A stretch of 64,000 nucleotides of DNA from Corynebacterium gerontici. Lineage in GTDB: Bacteria; Actinomycetota; Actinomycetes; Mycobacteriales; Mycobacteriaceae. The position numbers were made by a program, and so were the translations under genes. The notes below the pieces were generated by a model. That model worked only from the letters and a program-made list of their open reading frames with translations, did not search any database and was not told the DNA's origin. Where the stretch lies: positions 1,364,001 through 1,428,000 of the forward strand of contig NZ_CP033897.1 in assembly GCF_003813985.1 (NCBI RefSeq). The letters run 5' to 3'. Positions 1 to 8,419 of the stretch are shown here, piece by piece. Within the stretch, counting starts at the first letter, position 1, and each line of letters begins with the position of its first letter.

Positions 1-808
1 AATCGCCCCTGGTTTCGTGGGCGGTGCGGTTTCAGTGCTCGTCGGCGCTGGTTTCATCGGGGGCCTGGTCACCGGCCTACTCGCGGGCGTGCTCGCAGCC
101 TGGCTGGGGCAGCGCAAGGCCCCCCGGGTCGTCGCTTCACTCATGCCAGTAGTGATTATCCCGCTGCTCACATCGTTGCTGGTGGGGCTGATCATGTTCT
201 TGCTTTTGGGTCGTCCTCTGGCAGGTATCATGACCGGGCTGCAAGATTGGTTGTCCTCGATGTCCGGATCTTCGGCAGTATTGCTCGGCGTGATCCTGGG
301 ACTCATGATGTGCTTCGACCTCGGTGGCCCCGTGAACAAGGCGGCTTATCTTTTTGCCACCGCTGGACTTTCCACCGGTGATGAAGCCAGCATGAAGATC
401 ATGGCTGCCGTGATGGCGGCCGGAATGGTGCCCCCTATCGCGCTTTCGATTGCCACTTTCATACGCAAGAGCCTCTTTACTCCCGCTGAACAGGAAAATG
501 GCAAATCTGCATGGCTCCTGGGGCTCTCCTTCATCTCGGAAGGCGCTATCCCGTTCGCTGCGGCTGACCCACTGCGCGTGATCCCATCGATGATGGCAGG
601 TGGTGCCGTCACCGGCGCCTTAACTATGGCAACAGGCACCATGTCTCGAGCACCACACGGCGGCATCTTTGTCAGCTTCGCTATCAGCCCGCTGTGGGGT
701 TTCCTCATCGCGTTGCTCGCCGGCACTATTACTTCCTCAATCTTGGTGATCCTTGCAAAGCAGATGTGGCCAAATAAGGCCCTACAACTGGCTCGCAACG
801 CGGGTTAG
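1..808 (+). CDS. fruA: PTS fructose permease, EIIC part (3' end only)
   Basis: C-terminal 260-odd residues of a phosphotransferase-system fructose permease, the membrane domain that moves the sugar while it is phosphorylated. The reading frame is open to the window edge (first full codons read I-A-P-G-F-V-G-G), so the true start and any EIIA/EIIB domains lie outside. Several hydrophobic segments are visible, and the DLGGPVNKAAY stretch with the later FISEGAIPFAAADPLRVIP motif is typical of fructose-family EIIC. ptsH follows 254 bp downstream on the same strand, as in C. glutamicum, supporting one PTS locus. Fructose rather than mannitol or another hexose is inferred from the family motif and context. 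Confidence 0.9.
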   Translation, partial: IAPGFVGGAVSVLVGAGFIGGLVTGLLAGVLAAWLGQRKAPRVVASLMPVVIIPLLTSLLVGLIMFLLLGRPLAGIMTGLQDWLSSMSGSSAVLLGVILGLMMCFDLGGPVNKAAYLFATAGLSTGDEASMKIMAAVMAAGMVPPIALSIATFIRKSLFTPAEQENGKSAWLLGLSFISEGAIPFAAADPLRVIPSMMAGGAVTGALTMATGTMSRAPHGGIFVSFAISPLWGFLIALLAGTITSSILVILAKQMWPNKALQLARNAG

Positions 809-829
809 TCAAACTGAACCCGAACACAC

Positions 830-885
830 AAGGCCATCGTGATGCAGGCAATAACATGATGTGACGCATCCGTTGGCCTTTGCGT
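830..885 (+). terminator. Hairpin between fruA and ptsH
   Basis: AAGGCCA (830-836) and GATGC (841-845) pair with GCATC (866-870) and TGGCCTT (874-880), giving an interrupted 12-bp stem about 20 bp after the permease stop. Only a weak T run follows, so this may attenuate or protect the mRNA end rather than terminate fully. Confidence 0.4.
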
Positions 886-1062
886 GGCGAAAGTTGGCGT
901 CACATCCTAGAATCGGACATAGATTTTTGTTCGGACGTTTTTACGGACACGGTTTCGCCCGTTTCTCCGGCCAGCGCGCCGTTCAAGAAAGCAAAGTTTT
1001 CGTTAACATCGGCTCCAGGCACACAAACGTTGTGTCGTTGCCCAAGGAAAGGAATTCCAATA

Positions 1063-1329
1063 ATGGCTTCCAAGACTGTCGTGGTCGGCTCCGCTGTCGG
1101 CCTGCACGCTCGTCCCGCCTCCATCATCGCCGAAGCCGCCGGCGAGTACGACGATGAGATCTTCCTGAGCATCGAAGGTGGCGACGACGATGAGACCGAC
1201 GCTGCTTCTTCGCTGATGATCATGGCACTTGGCGCTGAAAAGGGCGACAAGGTCACCGTGACCTCTGATAACGCTGAGGCAGTAGAGAAGATCGCTGCGC
1301 TGATCGAAAAGGATCTCGACGCAGAGTAA
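1063..1329 (+). CDS. ptsH: Phosphocarrier protein HPr
   Basis: 88-residue HPr, the small cytoplasmic carrier that takes phosphate from EI and passes it to sugar-specific EIIA domains. The active-site motif GLHARPAS puts the phosphorylated histidine at residue 15, the canonical position, and the length matches the family. A serine at about residue 49 (SSLMIMALG) aligns with the regulatory serine of Firmicutes HPr, though HPr kinase is not generally found in this group. The start is fixed by the strong AAGGAAAGGA ribosome site at 1044-1053. A longer upstream reading frame from 880 lacks HPr similarity and is not used. A hairpin follows the gene. Confidence 0.97.
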   Translation: MASKTVVVGSAVGLHARPASIIAEAAGEYDDEIFLSIEGGDDDETDAASSLMIMALGAEKGDKVTVTSDNAEAVEKIAALIEKDLDAE

Positions 1330-1348
1330 TCCAGGCCAGCACTTTTAG

Positions 1349-1359
1349 GCTTTTCGACG
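1349..1359 (+). repeat. Iterated 11-mer copy 1
   Basis: Exact GCTTTTCGACG. Intergenic, overlapping the left arm of the hairpin between ptsH and the uracil permease gene. Confidence 0.85.
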
Positions 1360-1390
1360 CCCACGTCACCATATCTGGCGTGGGCGTCTT
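1356..1390. terminator. Bidirectional terminator, ptsH / uracil permease
   Basis: GACGCCCACG (1356-1365) pairs perfectly with CGTGGGCGTC (1379-1388) across a 13-nt loop, between two convergent genes. On the minus strand the stem runs into GAAAAGCC, and on the plus strand into TTGG, so the T tracts are weak. Confidence 0.55.
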
Positions 1391-1404
1391 GGCGTATCTG
1401 CCCC

Positions 1405-2691
1405 TTACCAGCGAGCGTTAGCACCCTCACCGACATGGACATAAAGCCACTTCAGCACTGGATAGCCCACGATAATGCCAACCGAGCCCCACGCGATGCC
1501 TTCCAGCTCAATGCTGCCGACGTGCAAGGTGAGATTACCAATGCCAGCAATCAACGCCACTGCCGCTGCGGTTAAATTCACAGGATTGTTGAAATTGACA
1601 CGATTGTCCTGCCAGATACGAATACCGAGCATGCCAATCAGGCCGTACAGCACCATCGCTGCCCCACCGAGTACTCCCTGAGGAATGGTGAAGATGAGCG
1701 CCCCAAACTTCGGGATGAACGCCAGTACCACTGCCGTGAGCGCTGCGATCCAATAAGCTGCCGTGGAGTACACGCGAGTGGCTGCCATCACGCCGATATT
1801 TTCAGCGTAGGTTGTGGTACCCGAACCACCGAAGCCACCTGCAAGTGTGGTGCCAATACCATCGGCGATTAGTGCATCACCGGCCAAGTCATCCAGGTTC
1901 CGACCCGTCATCTCGCTTACTGCCTTTACATGGCCGACGTTTTCCGCGATCAACACGATCACCACTGGTAACGTGATCAGGATCGCCGACGCCGTGAATT
2001 CAGGTGTGTGGAATTGCGGCAACCCGATCCATTTGGCCGCTGCGACGGTGTCGCTGGCGCCTTCCGCGAGATTGCCGCTGATAGCAGCGAACACCCAGCC
2101 GATGACCACGCCAATTAGGATCCCAAGCCGCGCGAGCATGCCGCGGCCGGCAACCGTGATGAGCAGAATCGAAAACATGGTCACGCCCGCAACCAAGGGC
2201 TGGGATTGGAAATTTCCAACCGCAGCGGGAGCGAGGTTTAAGCCGATGAGTGCCACGATGGCACCGGTGACTGCCGGTGGCATTACCAAATCCAAGACAC
2301 GCTTGCCGGCCTTCTTCACGATCAGACCAACTGCGATTAGCGCCAAACCGGCGGCCACAACGCCACCGAGCTGCACCGCAATGCCCTGGCCTTGTGACGC
2401 CATGAGGGGCGCAATAAATCCGAAAGAAGATCCGAGATAGGAAGGCAGACGGTTCCTGGTCACCAACAGGAAGATCATGGTGGATATGCCAGAGAACAAC
2501 AGTGTGGTGTTCACCGGGAATCCGGTCAAAGTGGGCACCAATAAGGTGGCGCCGAACATCGCAATGACATGTTGCATGCCAATTCCAATGGTGCGCGACC
2601 AACTTAGGCGTTCCTCGGGCGCGACCACCGCGCCGGGAGCAATTGTCTTTCCATCACCGTGCAGGGTCCAACCCCATGAAGAGCTACTCAC
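1405..2691 (-). CDS. uraA: Uracil/xanthine permease family (NCS2) transporter
   Basis: 428-residue integral membrane protein of the nucleobase/ascorbate transporter (NCS2) family, probably a proton-linked uracil importer. Many hydrophobic segments are evident. The QHVIAMFGATLLVP opening and the LIAENVGHVKAVSEMTGR segment match bacterial uracil permeases of the UraA type. The GTG start at 2691 lies only 14 bp after the hflX stop, so the two genes are probably co-transcribed. No strong ribosome site is visible, so a start slightly inside is possible. Substrate (uracil versus xanthine) is inferred from overall resemblance and the C. glutamicum locus; symbol given on that basis. Confidence 0.85.
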   Translation of the reverse strand: MSSSSWGWTLHGDGKTIAPGAVVAPEERLSWSRTIGIGMQHVIAMFGATLLVPTLTGFPVNTTLLFSGISTMIFLLVTRNRLPSYLGSSFGFIAPLMASQGQGIAVQLGGVVAAGLALIAVGLIVKKAGKRVLDLVMPPAVTGAIVALIGLNLAPAAVGNFQSQPLVAGVTMFSILLITVAGRGMLARLGILIGVVIGWVFAAISGNLAEGASDTVAAAKWIGLPQFHTPEFTASAILITLPVVIVLIAENVGHVKAVSEMTGRNLDDLAGDALIADGIGTTLAGGFGGSGTTTYAENIGVMAATRVYSTAAYWIAALTAVVLAFIPKFGALIFTIPQGVLGGAAMVLYGLIGMLGIRIWQDNRVNFNNPVNLTAAAVALIAGIGNLTLHVGSIELEGIAWGSVGIIVGYPVLKWLYVHVGEGANARW

Positions 2692-2705
2692 GAGGCTGTA
2701 TTGTT

Positions 2706-4229
2706 CTAGCTCACGGTGAATTCCTGCAACTCAGCTGCCAGAGATTGTGGCAGGCGAACGTCGATGAGGGTACCCGACTCCGAGTATTCCTCATTGAGCA
2801 CGGTGCCTTGTACATGCACGCGCGAAACTATATCGCCACGTGTGAACGGCACCATGAGCTGCACATGTGCATCCAAGCTGTTGAGAAAGAGTTCTACCCG
2901 GGCCTCGAGTTCCGCTATGCCTTCGCCAGTTTTTGCAGAAACAAACACGACGTCGTCAAGCGCATGGCGCAGCTCCGCCAACACAAGCGGGTCCGCCTGG
3001 TCGATCTTGTTCACCACAACGATCTCCGGCGGTGCGGGCACATCAAGTTCGCGAATAATATCGGTGACCACACCGTTTACCGCCTCAATCTGCTTCAAAG
3101 GGAAGGGGTCGGATCCGTCAACCACATGCAGTACTAGGTCAGCTTCCACAACTTCTTCGAGGGTGGAGCGGAAAGCTTCCACAAGCTGGGTTGGCAGGTG
3201 ACGAACAAAACCGACGGTGTCGGTGAAGACGACCGCGCGGCCGTCGGCAAGCTCAGCTTTTCGGGTGGTGGGATCAAGCGTGGCAAAAAGCGCGTCCTCA
3301 ACCAGCACCCCGGCGCCGGTCATAGCGTTGATGAGCGAGGACTTCCCTGCGTTGGTGTACCCGGCGATGGCGATTTGCGCGATGGTGGATTCACGGCGAC
3401 GTGATCGTTTGACTTCTCGGGCGGTTTTCATGCCCTGGATTTCTTTGCGCAGCTTTGCCATGTCGGAGCGCAAGCGGCGACGATCCGCTTCGATTTTGGT
3501 TTCGCCGGGCCCACGCAGACCCACGCCACCATTTGAACCCGCACGTCCACCGGCCTGGCGTGACAGCGCCCCACCCCAGCCGCGCACTCGTGTGATGAGG
3601 TATTCCATCTGGGCAAGCGAGACCTGCGCCTTGCCTTCCTTGGATTTCGCGTGTTGGGCGAAGATATCGAGGATAAGCATGGTGCGATCAATAACTTTGA
3701 CGTCGAGGGCCTTCTCGAGCGCGATCATCTGACCGGGGCTGAGCTCGCCATCGCACACGACGGTATCGACGCCGGTGGAGGCGACAATATCGCGAAGCTC
3801 CGCTACCTTGCCGGAGCCGATATAGGTGCCCGGATCTGGCTTATCTCGCTTTTGGTAGAGCATCTCCACCACTTCCGAACCGGCCGTTTCAGCCAAAGCT
3901 GCGAGTTCATCCATGGTCGCCTCGATTTCGGCAGTGGTGCCTTGAGTCCAAACACCCACAAGGATTACGCGTTCAAGGCGGAGCTTTCGGTATTCCACGT
4001 CATAGCCGTCATCCTGATCCGTGGCGTGGATCGTGGACCCGCGAGAAAGCCTGCGCAAGGAAGATCGAGCCTCGAGGTCGAGCTCACCCACCGTCGGCGT
4101 TTCGTTGGATTCGGGGGTTAAGAGCCCGGATTGGTCTTCGCCAGGATCCTCCAGGGGCTTCGTGGGGCGGTGATCGTGAAAAGCTTGGTTCAATAAACGC
4201 TCTACGGCGTCGGGTGTGTTATTCGTCAT
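2706..4229 (-). CDS. hflX: Ribosome-associated GTPase HflX
   Basis: 507-residue HflX-type GTPase, which acts on stalled or stressed ribosomes. After a roughly 80-residue low-conservation N-terminus comes the HflX domain with the glycine-rich GGRAGSNGGVGLRGPGETK loop, then a basic coiled helix, then the G domain: GYTNAGKSS (G1, about residues 290-298), DTVGFVRHLP (G3, about 337-346) and NKID (G4, about 407-410). The length is greater than E. coli HflX (about 426) because of the actinobacterial N-terminal extension. ATG start at 4229. It is divergent from the Cys-tail protein gene at 4395 and lies upstream of the permease gene on its own strand. Confidence 0.95.
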   Translation of the reverse strand: MTNNTPDAVERLLNQAFHDHRPTKPLEDPGEDQSGLLTPESNETPTVGELDLEARSSLRRLSRGSTIHATDQDDGYDVEYRKLRLERVILVGVWTQGTTAEIEATMDELAALAETAGSEVVEMLYQKRDKPDPGTYIGSGKVAELRDIVASTGVDTVVCDGELSPGQMIALEKALDVKVIDRTMLILDIFAQHAKSKEGKAQVSLAQMEYLITRVRGWGGALSRQAGGRAGSNGGVGLRGPGETKIEADRRRLRSDMAKLRKEIQGMKTAREVKRSRRRESTIAQIAIAGYTNAGKSSLINAMTGAGVLVEDALFATLDPTTRKAELADGRAVVFTDTVGFVRHLPTQLVEAFRSTLEEVVEADLVLHVVDGSDPFPLKQIEAVNGVVTDIIRELDVPAPPEIVVVNKIDQADPLVLAELRHALDDVVFVSAKTGEGIAELEARVELFLNSLDAHVQLMVPFTRGDIVSRVHVQGTVLNEEYSESGTLIDVRLPQSLAAELQEFTVS

Positions 4230-4357
4230 CGTTGTTCACCATTGTTTCATGCGCGATGGGCTCCTGGCTAGACTCCGTGCGCACTGTTCGCTGCAAACGA
4301 ACAGGAACGAGAGTGGAAACCGCATTTGATCCTCGAATTTCCGCAATGGGGTGGCGT

Positions 4358-4386
4358 TTTTCCACGACTGCACCCGGGGCTAAACT
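4358..4386 (+). promoter_or_regulatory. Candidate promoter for leaderless mRNA
   Basis: TTTTCC (4358-4363), 17-nt spacer, TAAACT (4381-4386). The ATG at 4395 is 8 nt beyond the -10 box and has no ribosome site, which fits leaderless transcription. Confidence 0.5.
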
Positions 4387-4394
4387 TGAACACT

Positions 4395-5147
4395 ATGAGC
4401 ACAGACCTGCAAAGCATTGGCATGAATTTTCCTCAGTGGCAGGACGCGGTGGAAGCCGCGATCGCCACTGACCGACTAACGGTAACCGGAGAGGTTCGCG
4501 GCGGTCAGCTTATTCAGTATTCCGACGATTCAGGTGCACAAATCAACATTTTGGCCGTAGAGCCTTTCGCCACTTTCGCCGGCTTCGCTTCCATCACGAA
4601 GTGCTTTGCTCACATTTCGATGATCGACGATGTGTTGGCGCTGTGCCAGGTCATCGATTATAACGATCAGGAAGTCGCGCTCCTCACTCTCAATCTCGCT
4701 CAGGGCCCTTTGCTTATCGACGAACCCGAGCAGCGTTGGCAGGAGTTGGGCGTCACCGCTTTAGCGTTCGATGTCACCACGTATCCATCGGTCGAGGCTT
4801 TTGAACAGGCCACGGGATCGACCCCCGGTACTTTTTCTTCAGCTGGCGCTCAGGTGATCATGAGCGGCGATGGATCCAAGGTGCCCGATGCAGCGGCGAC
4901 GTTTAGTGCCCGTGTGCTCAGCGCAGGTGTGCGAACCAACGCTTTGACGAGCGAAGATTTCGTGCACGTCACCGTCGATGGTGGCTTCCCCTACGACGTA
5001 TGTATGCCCATGAGTGCGGGCGTACCGGAGCGCGGGAGCGTAATTGCGGGCCGGGCGGTCATGACAGGTTTCGTCGCGGCACCCGCAGGCGGAGGCTGCG
5101 GTGGTGGTAGCTGTGGCAGCGGTGGATGTGGCTGTGGCGGTCACTAG
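4395..5147 (+). CDS. Uncharacterised protein with Gly/Cys-rich C-terminal tail
   Basis: 250-residue protein of unknown function. No signal peptide or membrane segment is seen. The bulk is a soluble mixed alpha/beta-looking domain with internal cysteines, ending in a short tail in which glycine alternates with five cysteines and a final histidine (residues about 230-250, GGCGGGSCGSGG then CGCGGH). Such a tail could bind a metal or undergo redox chemistry; that is inference. The chosen ATG follows a good -10 box by 8 nt. An in-frame start at 4326 would add 23 residues but lies upstream of that promoter. Divergent from hflX. Confidence 0.75.
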   Translation: MSTDLQSIGMNFPQWQDAVEAAIATDRLTVTGEVRGGQLIQYSDDSGAQINILAVEPFATFAGFASITKCFAHISMIDDVLALCQVIDYNDQEVALLTLNLAQGPLLIDEPEQRWQELGVTALAFDVTTYPSVEAFEQATGSTPGTFSSAGAQVIMSGDGSKVPDAAATFSARVLSAGVRTNALTSEDFVHVTVDGGFPYDVCMPMSAGVPERGSVIAGRAVMTGFVAAPAGGGCGGGSCGSGGCGCGGH

Positions 5148-5327
5148 ATCGGCTGCGCAGGATTGAACCGCAGCGGCACCGATTGCCCCTATTAGCATTT
5201 CTGCTACTAACTTCACTACGCTGGACCCCAACGGATAGCTCCCAATGACGGGAACCATTCGTTGGGTTTCAACGTTAGTGCACATGTAGTTCCATAACCG
5301 CCGAGAAGTCCAGAACCTGATAACACC

Positions 5328-5849
5328 ATGCCTGATCGCTATTTCAACGATAAGCCCAAGCAACCGAATTGGCCCCTGTGGCTGATCATCGGTGGCTGCG
5401 CAGTGCTCGTGCTGTGGCTTCGTTGGGAGGGTGTGGTGCTCGCCGCAATTATCGCTGCGATCACCGCGGCGGTGATGCACTTCCGCCCAGATTCGGCTGA
5501 AGTGGAAACACTGCGGGCTTCAGTGCTGCTCTCCATCGAGGACATCCAAGCGGTATTGAGCGATTATGAGCACTTCCTTCACGGCACCGACCCAGAGGCG
5601 ATTGCTGATCGCACTATGCTCCGGCCAGCACTGGCAGATGAAACCTCAGTGGTGCCTGAAATTGAGCGTTTCCACGAACTGCGCGTTGCAGCTGAGCGCT
5701 TCTGCGCGCGGGTACAGGTGCGTTTTGATGACGCAGACATGTCAGTGGCCCACCTGGAGGGTCTTTTGCAGGCCACGGATCGACGAGCCGCAGAGTTGCA
5801 GCAGGCGTGGACGCAAGCGCGCCACGTCGCCAGAAAACTTGCCCCTTAA
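5328..5849 (+). CDS. Small membrane protein, function unknown
   Basis: 173-residue protein with two adjacent N-terminal hydrophobic segments (about residues 16-33 and 36-50) followed by a largely helical soluble part of about 120 residues. I do not recognise the family; similar small membrane proteins occupy this spot in other corynebacteria. Its stop codon overlaps the dapF stop in a shared TTAA (5846-5849), so the genes converge with no room for a terminator. 180 bp separate it from the Cys-tail gene upstream; I see no clear terminator in that gap. Confidence 0.7.
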   Translation: MPDRYFNDKPKQPNWPLWLIIGGCAVLVLWLRWEGVVLAAIIAAITAAVMHFRPDSAEVETLRASVLLSIEDIQAVLSDYEHFLHGTDPEAIADRTMLRPALADETSVVPEIERFHELRVAAERFCARVQVRFDDADMSVAHLEGLLQATDRRAAELQQAWTQARHVARKLAP

Positions 5850-6718
5850 CGCCCGAGAGCTTCCACCTGCACTTCCCCGCGAGCAATGACTCTTGAAGGG
5901 CCGCGCAGTGTCGATTCCTCTCCCTTGATCACCACGCTCACCGTGCCGCCCGGAACGTGGACCTTGACGGTGCCGTCGAGCAACCCGGCGTCGGCAAGCG
6001 CACTCCGCGCCGCTGCAACGGTGCCGGTACCACAACTGCGGGTTTCGCCCACTCCCCTTTCAAACACACGCATGTGAGTTGCGCCGTTTTCGAGGGGAGT
6101 CAAAATTTCAAGGTTCACACCATGCGGAAAGAACTCTTTGTCAATTTCTGGGGCTTGAAGTTCGAGTTGGCTCAGCGCCTCCCGATCCAAGCCCGGCACC
6201 ACGCAGGCAAGGTGCGGGTTGCCCATATCGACGCCTAGGCCTGCAAAGCGTTGCGAGCCCATCTTGCAAGTGGATACGCCCGTGACTTCCGCATTACCCA
6301 TAGCCACGGATACATCCGCCTGTAGTTCATCAAAGCTGTGTACAACCACGGGTTTGGCACCCGCGCGAGTGCCCACCACGAACTGCTCCGAAGTCTCGTA
6401 GCCGTTCAGTCGAACCCAATGTGCAAACACCCGAGTGCCGTTGCCACACATCTCGGCGGTGCTGCCATCGGCGTTGTAGTAATCCATGAACATGACGTCG
6501 TCAGCGATGTCCTCTACGCGCTCTAGAACGCCCGCATTGCGCAGCGCCCCAGTCGTGGCTACTCGGAGCAGACCATCCGCTCCGATGCCCGCACGGCGGT
6601 CACACAATCGCCGCACTAAATCTGGCGTGATATCGAGCTCGGCTTGTGCGTCATCCAGGATGACAAAGTCATTTTCCGTGCCATGACCTTTGGCAAAAGA
6701 GATTCGCTGTTGCTTCAT
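5846..6718 (-). CDS. dapF: Diaminopimelate epimerase
   Basis: 290-residue cofactor-independent racemase converting LL- to meso-diaminopimelate for lysine and peptidoglycan. Both catalytic cysteines are present: Cys91 in EMCGNGTRV and Cys229 in [11 protein letters not shown]. The nucleotide-free fold motifs GNPHLACVV and the N-terminal [11 protein letters not shown] are typical. The length is normal. The start ATG overlaps the miaA stop by one base (TGATG at 6718), so translation is coupled to miaA. dapA and dapB lie 19-21 kb further on, so the pathway genes are split between operons. Confidence 0.97.
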   Translation of the reverse strand: MKQQRISFAKGHGTENDFVILDDAQAELDITPDLVRRLCDRRAGIGADGLLRVATTGALRNAGVLERVEDIADDVMFMDYYNADGSTAEMCGNGTRVFAHWVRLNGYETSEQFVVGTRAGAKPVVVHSFDELQADVSVAMGNAEVTGVSTCKMGSQRFAGLGVDMGNPHLACVVPGLDREALSQLELQAPEIDKEFFPHGVNLEILTPLENGATHMRVFERGVGETRSCGTGTVAAARSALADAGLLDGTVKVHVPGGTVSVVIKGEESTLRGPSRVIARGEVQVEALGR

Positions 6719-7611
6719 CAGAGTAATTCTAGTGCTTGGGTCAATGTGTCGCCGCTGGCGTCTATCCAGTGAATGCGCGGATCACGCCGGAACCAGGAAC
6801 GTTGCCGCCGCACGTACCTTCTGGTGCCCGTCACGGTGCGGGGTTCCACCTCGCACCAGTCCAGATCCCCCCGCTGCGCGGCAAGCACCTGAGCATAACC
6901 AATCGCTCTACCGGCTGTGGAGTCAGCAACAAGTCCGCGCTGCTGCAGTTCTTCAACTTCTTCCACCAACCCGGTTTCGAACATGGTGTGGGTGCGTTGC
7001 TCGATGCGTGGATTGAGCCATTCCGGCGAGGTTTTCAGGCCGAAGATGGTGGTATCCCATCGCGGAGCCGCGTGTTTTGGTGGCTGGCTGGCTTGGAATG
7101 GTTTGCCCGTCAGCTCAATCACCTCAAGCGCCCTGACGGTCCGCCTTGGATCTTGATCCTCGATAATCGCCGCCGCTTGAGGATCAACCTTGGCGAGTTC
7201 CTGGTGCAGTTGTGCGATACCGACTTCACGCAATCGCGCCTCGTACTTCGCCCGAACTCTGTGATCTGTGGGCGGAAAATCCCAGGCGTCGATGAGCGAT
7301 TGCACGTACAGCATGGAACCGCCAACAAGAATTGGTACCTTGCCTCGGGCCTGAATCGACCCCACCGTTCGCACCGCATCCGCCTGGTACCGAGCCACCG
7401 AAGCTTGCTCAGTGACCTCCCAAACGTCGAGTAAGTGGTGAGGCACCCCCTTGCGTTCCTCAAGACTGAGCTTGGCGGTACCGATGTCCATCCCGCGATA
7501 AAGCTGCATGGAATCAACGTTCACCACCTCCCCGCCAAAGTGCTGCGCCAGGGCGATGCCAAGAGCAGACTTGCCTGAGGCAGTCGGGCCTACTACTGCA
7601 ATTGGCTTCAT
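6718..7611 (-). CDS. miaA: tRNA dimethylallyltransferase MiaA
   Basis: 297-residue enzyme that adds the dimethylallyl group to A37 of tRNAs reading UNN codons; MiaB, encoded about 4 kb away, methylthiolates the same base. P-loop GPTASGKS at residues 8-15, then the [15 protein letters not shown] motif of the family. The start at 7611 is chosen because ATG overlaps the preceding stop as ATGA and gives the standard [15 protein letters not shown] opening; an upstream in-frame start would add five residues. Part of a dapF-miaA-LigB-like block also found in Mycobacterium. Confidence 0.96.
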   Translation of the reverse strand: MKPIAVVGPTASGKSALGIALAQHFGGEVVNVDSMQLYRGMDIGTAKLSLEERKGVPHHLLDVWEVTEQASVARYQADAVRTVGSIQARGKVPILVGGSMLYVQSLIDAWDFPPTDHRVRAKYEARLREVGIAQLHQELAKVDPQAAAIIEDQDPRRTVRALEVIELTGKPFQASQPPKHAAPRWDTTIFGLKTSPEWLNPRIEQRTHTMFETGLVEEVEELQQRGLVADSTAGRAIGYAQVLAAQRGDLDWCEVEPRTVTGTRRYVRRQRSWFRRDPRIHWIDASGDTLTQALELL

Positions 7612-8258
7612 CCTTTTCGCTCCCATCGTGCCACGTAGCGCCCCACACCGAGGCTCATATCACTCCAATACAGTCCTCCAGACCATCCCCGCTGCGCGAT
7701 CTCAGCCTCAAGTTCCAGCCAAAGATCCGCTTCAATCACTCCCCGTTCTTGCAGCCATTGCTTTTCGACGCTCCCCGGCCCCTCTCCAGCAAGCAATGCC
7801 GTGCACCATTCATGGGCTTCATCAGCCCCAGGAACTTCTGCTAATGGGGCCTTCGGGCTCAGCCCCGCGCTGCCATCAAGCACCACGATCTGCGTTGGAT
7901 GTCCGCTCAACGAGTCCTGACTGAGCACCTCAGGCATCGGATGCTGTGCCGACTCGCTGGATTGCTGCAGCAACCATCGGGCAACGAGTTCTCCCAGATG
8001 GTGCCCAGCACCAACACTCGTATTCGCTGCACCCCAGGACCGAAAACTCCCAGCGTGGCGGGTATACCAACGATTGTCGTGGGAACACACAATTGCCACC
8101 GGGGACGGTGATTGCACCGCTTGCGTGAGCAATGCAATGCTTTGTGCCGCGAGCTCGGTTGAAGCATTATCGCCAACGCCCAGGCCTCGTACCTGCGCAG
8201 GGCTGCCCGAAACCACGAATATGGTGGAACTTTCCGTGGGTGAAGAAGTCTGATTCAC
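7608..8258 (-). CDS. Class III extradiol dioxygenase-like (LigB-like) protein
   Basis: About 216 residues; corresponds by position to M. tuberculosis Rv2728c, a conserved protein annotated as resembling the class III extradiol ring-cleavage dioxygenase B subunit. I see the pattern VVSGSPAQVRG near the N-terminus, the CSHDNRWYTRHAGSFRSWG segment and a small-residue-rich middle, but no enzymatic proof. Its stop overlaps the miaA start (ATGA), so it is first gene of the dapF operon. Start options are GTG 8258 (used) and TTG 8264; the AGGAT at 8265-8269 could be ribosome site or part of a -10 box. Confidence 0.75.
   Translation of the reverse strand: MNQTSSPTESSTIFVVSGSPAQVRGLGVGDNASTELAAQSIALLTQAVQSPSPVAIVCSHDNRWYTRHAGSFRSWGAANTSVGAGHHLGELVARWLLQQSSESAQHPMPEVLSQDSLSGHPTQIVVLDGSAGLSPKAPLAEVPGADEAHEWCTALLAGEGPGSVEKQWLQERGVIEADLWLELEAEIAQRGWSGGLYWSDMSLGVGRYVARWERKG
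7760..7770 (+). repeat. Iterated 11-mer copy 2
   Basis: Exact GCTTTTCGACG, antisense within the LigB-like gene, where the coding strand reads S-V-E-K-Q. Confidence 0.85.
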
Positions 8259-8419
8259 ATTCAATATCCTAAGCAGTGAACATGAACAGGTGCGAGCAGG
8301 TAAATTATTTCATTGGAACGAGGAGCTTGTACTGAACAATCAGCTAGGTCCCCTCCGTCGGCCACTAACGGCCTTGGCAGCCGCGACGCGTGGCACGAGA
8401 TGAAGTGAGGAAATACTGT

